The position numbers and the translations under genes were made by a program. From assembly GCF_000477435.1 (NCBI RefSeq), contig NC_022576.1, positions 1,550,001 through 1,614,000 on the forward strand: a stretch of 64,000 nucleotides of DNA. The letters run 5' to 3'. Source of the DNA: Candidatus Symbiobacter mobilis CR. Lineage in GTDB: Bacteria; Pseudomonadota; Gammaproteobacteria; Burkholderiales; Burkholderiaceae_C. Below are positions 62,843 through 64,000 of this stretch, piece after piece. Every line of letters begins with the position of its first letter. Within the stretch, counting starts at the first letter, position 1. Below the pieces are notes generated by a model. The model had not been told where the DNA came from. It made no database searches and worked only from the letters and a program-made list of their open reading frames with translations.

Positions 62843-63916
62843 TCACCAGCCATGCCGAGTGGCGTTGAACACAGCCCTTCCCACCACATCCTCTACGGCA
62901 CGCAATACCATCGGCACGGATAGCTCGTGCAGGCAACGGGTATGACCATGGGGACAGGCACGGGCAAAGCAGGGAGCGCAGTCGAGCGGGGGAATGCAGT
63001 CGGGGTCTGTCTTGCGCCATAGCACCTGCGCACGCGGGTTGTTCGGCGGCGTATGCAACGGGCTACTGGAGCCGAATACCGCAACCTGGGGGACGGAAAA
63101 CGCCGCAGCGATGTGCATCAGCCCCGAATCGTTGCTCACCACGCAATGCGCAGCAGCGAGGATCGCCATGGCCTCAGTCAACGTAGTCTGACCAGCCAGA
63201 TCGCGCACCCCAGGGGCATGGCTGCACACCGCTTGACATGCCTGCGCATCACGCGCAGCGCCGACCAGCACTACAGGACGATCCAGCCCCCTTGCCAATG
63301 CGGCAAAGTGCCCTACAGGCCAACGCTTGGCCGGGCCGTATTCGGCGCCGGGGGCCAACACGTGGTACCCACCGCGTTCCAGCCCAAAGCGACGCAACAC
63401 GATATCGACCTGCCCAGCTTCCATCGTCAACCGGGGTACATCAAACGCATCCCCTACCGCATCCCCCGCCAGCGCCAGATACCACTGCACCATCGGCATT
63501 CGCTGCAAGCGCGAAGGATTGGGCAGCCGGTGCGTGAGCAACCCATACCGCATTTCTCCCAGATACCCCACCCGTCGTGCGATGCTTGCCAACCAGGGTA
63601 GCAACGCGCTCTTGAAAGAATTGGGACAGACGTAGGCGATGTCAAAACGCCCCCGCCACTGTCTGGCCCATCGGAACCGCTGCACGGGCTGCAACCGACT
63701 GCGTACAAAAGGCAGTTCGAGCACCTCGCAAACCTGGGGCATGGCCCGGTATACGGGCGCAATGGCAGGCAACGCGGCCACCGTCAACCGCTCCCCACGC
63801 AGATGTAGACGCCGCAGCAGCGGCTCGGTCATTACGGCGTCGCCAATCCACTGCGGCGCGATCACCAGGCTGCGCGCCTGGCACGGCGCGACAGCGTCGC
63901 CGTCAGTGCTTGGCAC
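62843..63916 (-). CDS. waaF: lipopolysaccharide heptosyltransferase II
   Basis: 357 residues, GT9 family, starting at a GTG that overlaps the end of the zinc-finger gene. Motifs are LVIAPQWIGDAVMTEPLLRR (N-terminal heptosyltransferase loop), YVCPNSFKSALLPWLASIAR, VLAPGAEYGPAKRWPVGHFA and VVSNDSGLMHIAAAFSVPQV, then FGSSSPLHTPPNNP. It adds the second heptose to the LPS inner core from ADP-heptose in the cytoplasm. Convergent with the histidine kinase gene. Confidence 0.94.
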   Translation of the reverse strand: MPSTDGDAVAPCQARSLVIAPQWIGDAVMTEPLLRRLHLRGERLTVAALPAIAPVYRAMPQVCEVLELPFVRSRLQPVQRFRWARQWRGRFDIAYVCPNSFKSALLPWLASIARRVGYLGEMRYGLLTHRLPNPSRLQRMPMVQWYLALAGDAVGDAFDVPRLTMEAGQVDIVLRRFGLERGGYHVLAPGAEYGPAKRWPVGHFAALARGLDRPVVLVGAARDAQACQAVCSHAPGVRDLAGQTTLTEAMAILAAAHCVVSNDSGLMHIAAAFSVPQVAVFGSSSPLHTPPNNPRAQVLWRKTDPDCIPPLDCAPCFARACPHGHTRCLHELSVPMVLRAVEDVVGRAVFNATRHGW

Positions 63917-64000
63917 TGGAACGCCGGGCAGCCTTCAGCTTGTACACCGTTCCGCAGTACGGACAACGCACCTGCCCCGTACGGGAAACATCGAGCGATA
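63903..64000 (-). CDS. zinc-finger domain protein (partial, N-terminus beyond window)
   Basis: The last 31 codons are present: SLDVSRTGQVRCPYCGTVYK, then LKAARRSSAKH and TGA. CPYC is one half of the zinc-binding site of the small (about 60 residues) zinc-finger domain proteins that usually precede waaF in Burkholderiales. The stop codon lies 11 bases inside the waaF start region, so the two genes overlap. Confidence 0.8.
   Translation of the reverse strand, partial: SLDVSRTGQVRCPYCGTVYKLKAARRSSAKH

Overview
The window is chromosomal DNA of moderately high GC from a betaproteobacterium. Gene content and order point to Burkholderiales near Comamonadaceae: purE-purK-tsaC, Mrp, MaeB fused to a phosphotransacetylase-like domain, WaaF preceded by a zinc-finger protein, and DUF4398/OmpA lipoproteins. 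The genus cannot be fixed from sequence alone. I see no rRNA, tRNA or CRISPR array.

Layout. (1) 1-7.4 kb is a decayed accessory island. After a WYL regulator cut by the window edge it holds about eight toxin-antitoxin (TA) loci packed together. Two look intact (Xre-RES at 2.7-3.6 kb and a killer/antidote pair at 6.0-6.6 kb). The others lost the toxin or were frameshifted: an orphan RelB, a toxin stub with its antidote, a PIN remnant with a CopG/HicB-type antitoxin, two hipB genes each followed by a deleted hipA, and a frameshifted antidote. Segments of this island are duplicated within it, and there are relics of a short inverted-repeat element and a broken SNF2-type helicase gene. (2) 7.4-24 kb is an envelope and osmotic-stress region: EcsC, BON lipoprotein, DUF4398 and DUF4398-OmpA lipoproteins, a coiled-coil stress protein, two PRC-barrel proteins, a 48-residue Lmo0937-type membrane protein, CsbD, a 2823-residue cyclic beta-1,2-glucan synthase coupled to a small membrane protein, a Crp/Fnr regulator and a glycine-zipper lipoprotein. 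A roughly 145-bp MITE-like element is present in three full copies here, and composite hairpin repeats separate several genes. (3) 24-27.5 kb holds a broken AlbA_2-type gene, a FIST sensor gene with a small upstream gene, and an AAA-ATPase-like/DUF1703 protein.

(4) 27.8-48.4 kb is a central-carbon and glycogen region: maeB, glgP, glgB and glgX on the plus strand, and pgm, glgA and malQ on the minus strand. Between the two halves sit a large type IIG-like restriction-modification gene, a DUF4139 protein and a BrnTA pair. Together these enzymes would make, branch, debranch and phosphorolyse glycogen; glgC is not in the window. (5) 48.5-56.6 kb is housekeeping: prfC, the purE-purK-tsaC operon, a thioredoxin-TPR protein, Mrp and an AmpG-like permease. 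(6) 56.6-60.5 kb is a sulfonate-type ABC transporter operon ending in a PLP enzyme of the D-cysteine desulfhydrase/L-cysteate sulfo-lyase family. (7) 60.8-64 kb holds an OmpR-type two-component system, waaF and the end of a zinc-finger protein gene.

The most notable observations are the TA graveyard with repeated toxin loss and retained antitoxin and operators, a MITE whose first bases complete host stop codons, and the clustered osmotic/envelope gene set.
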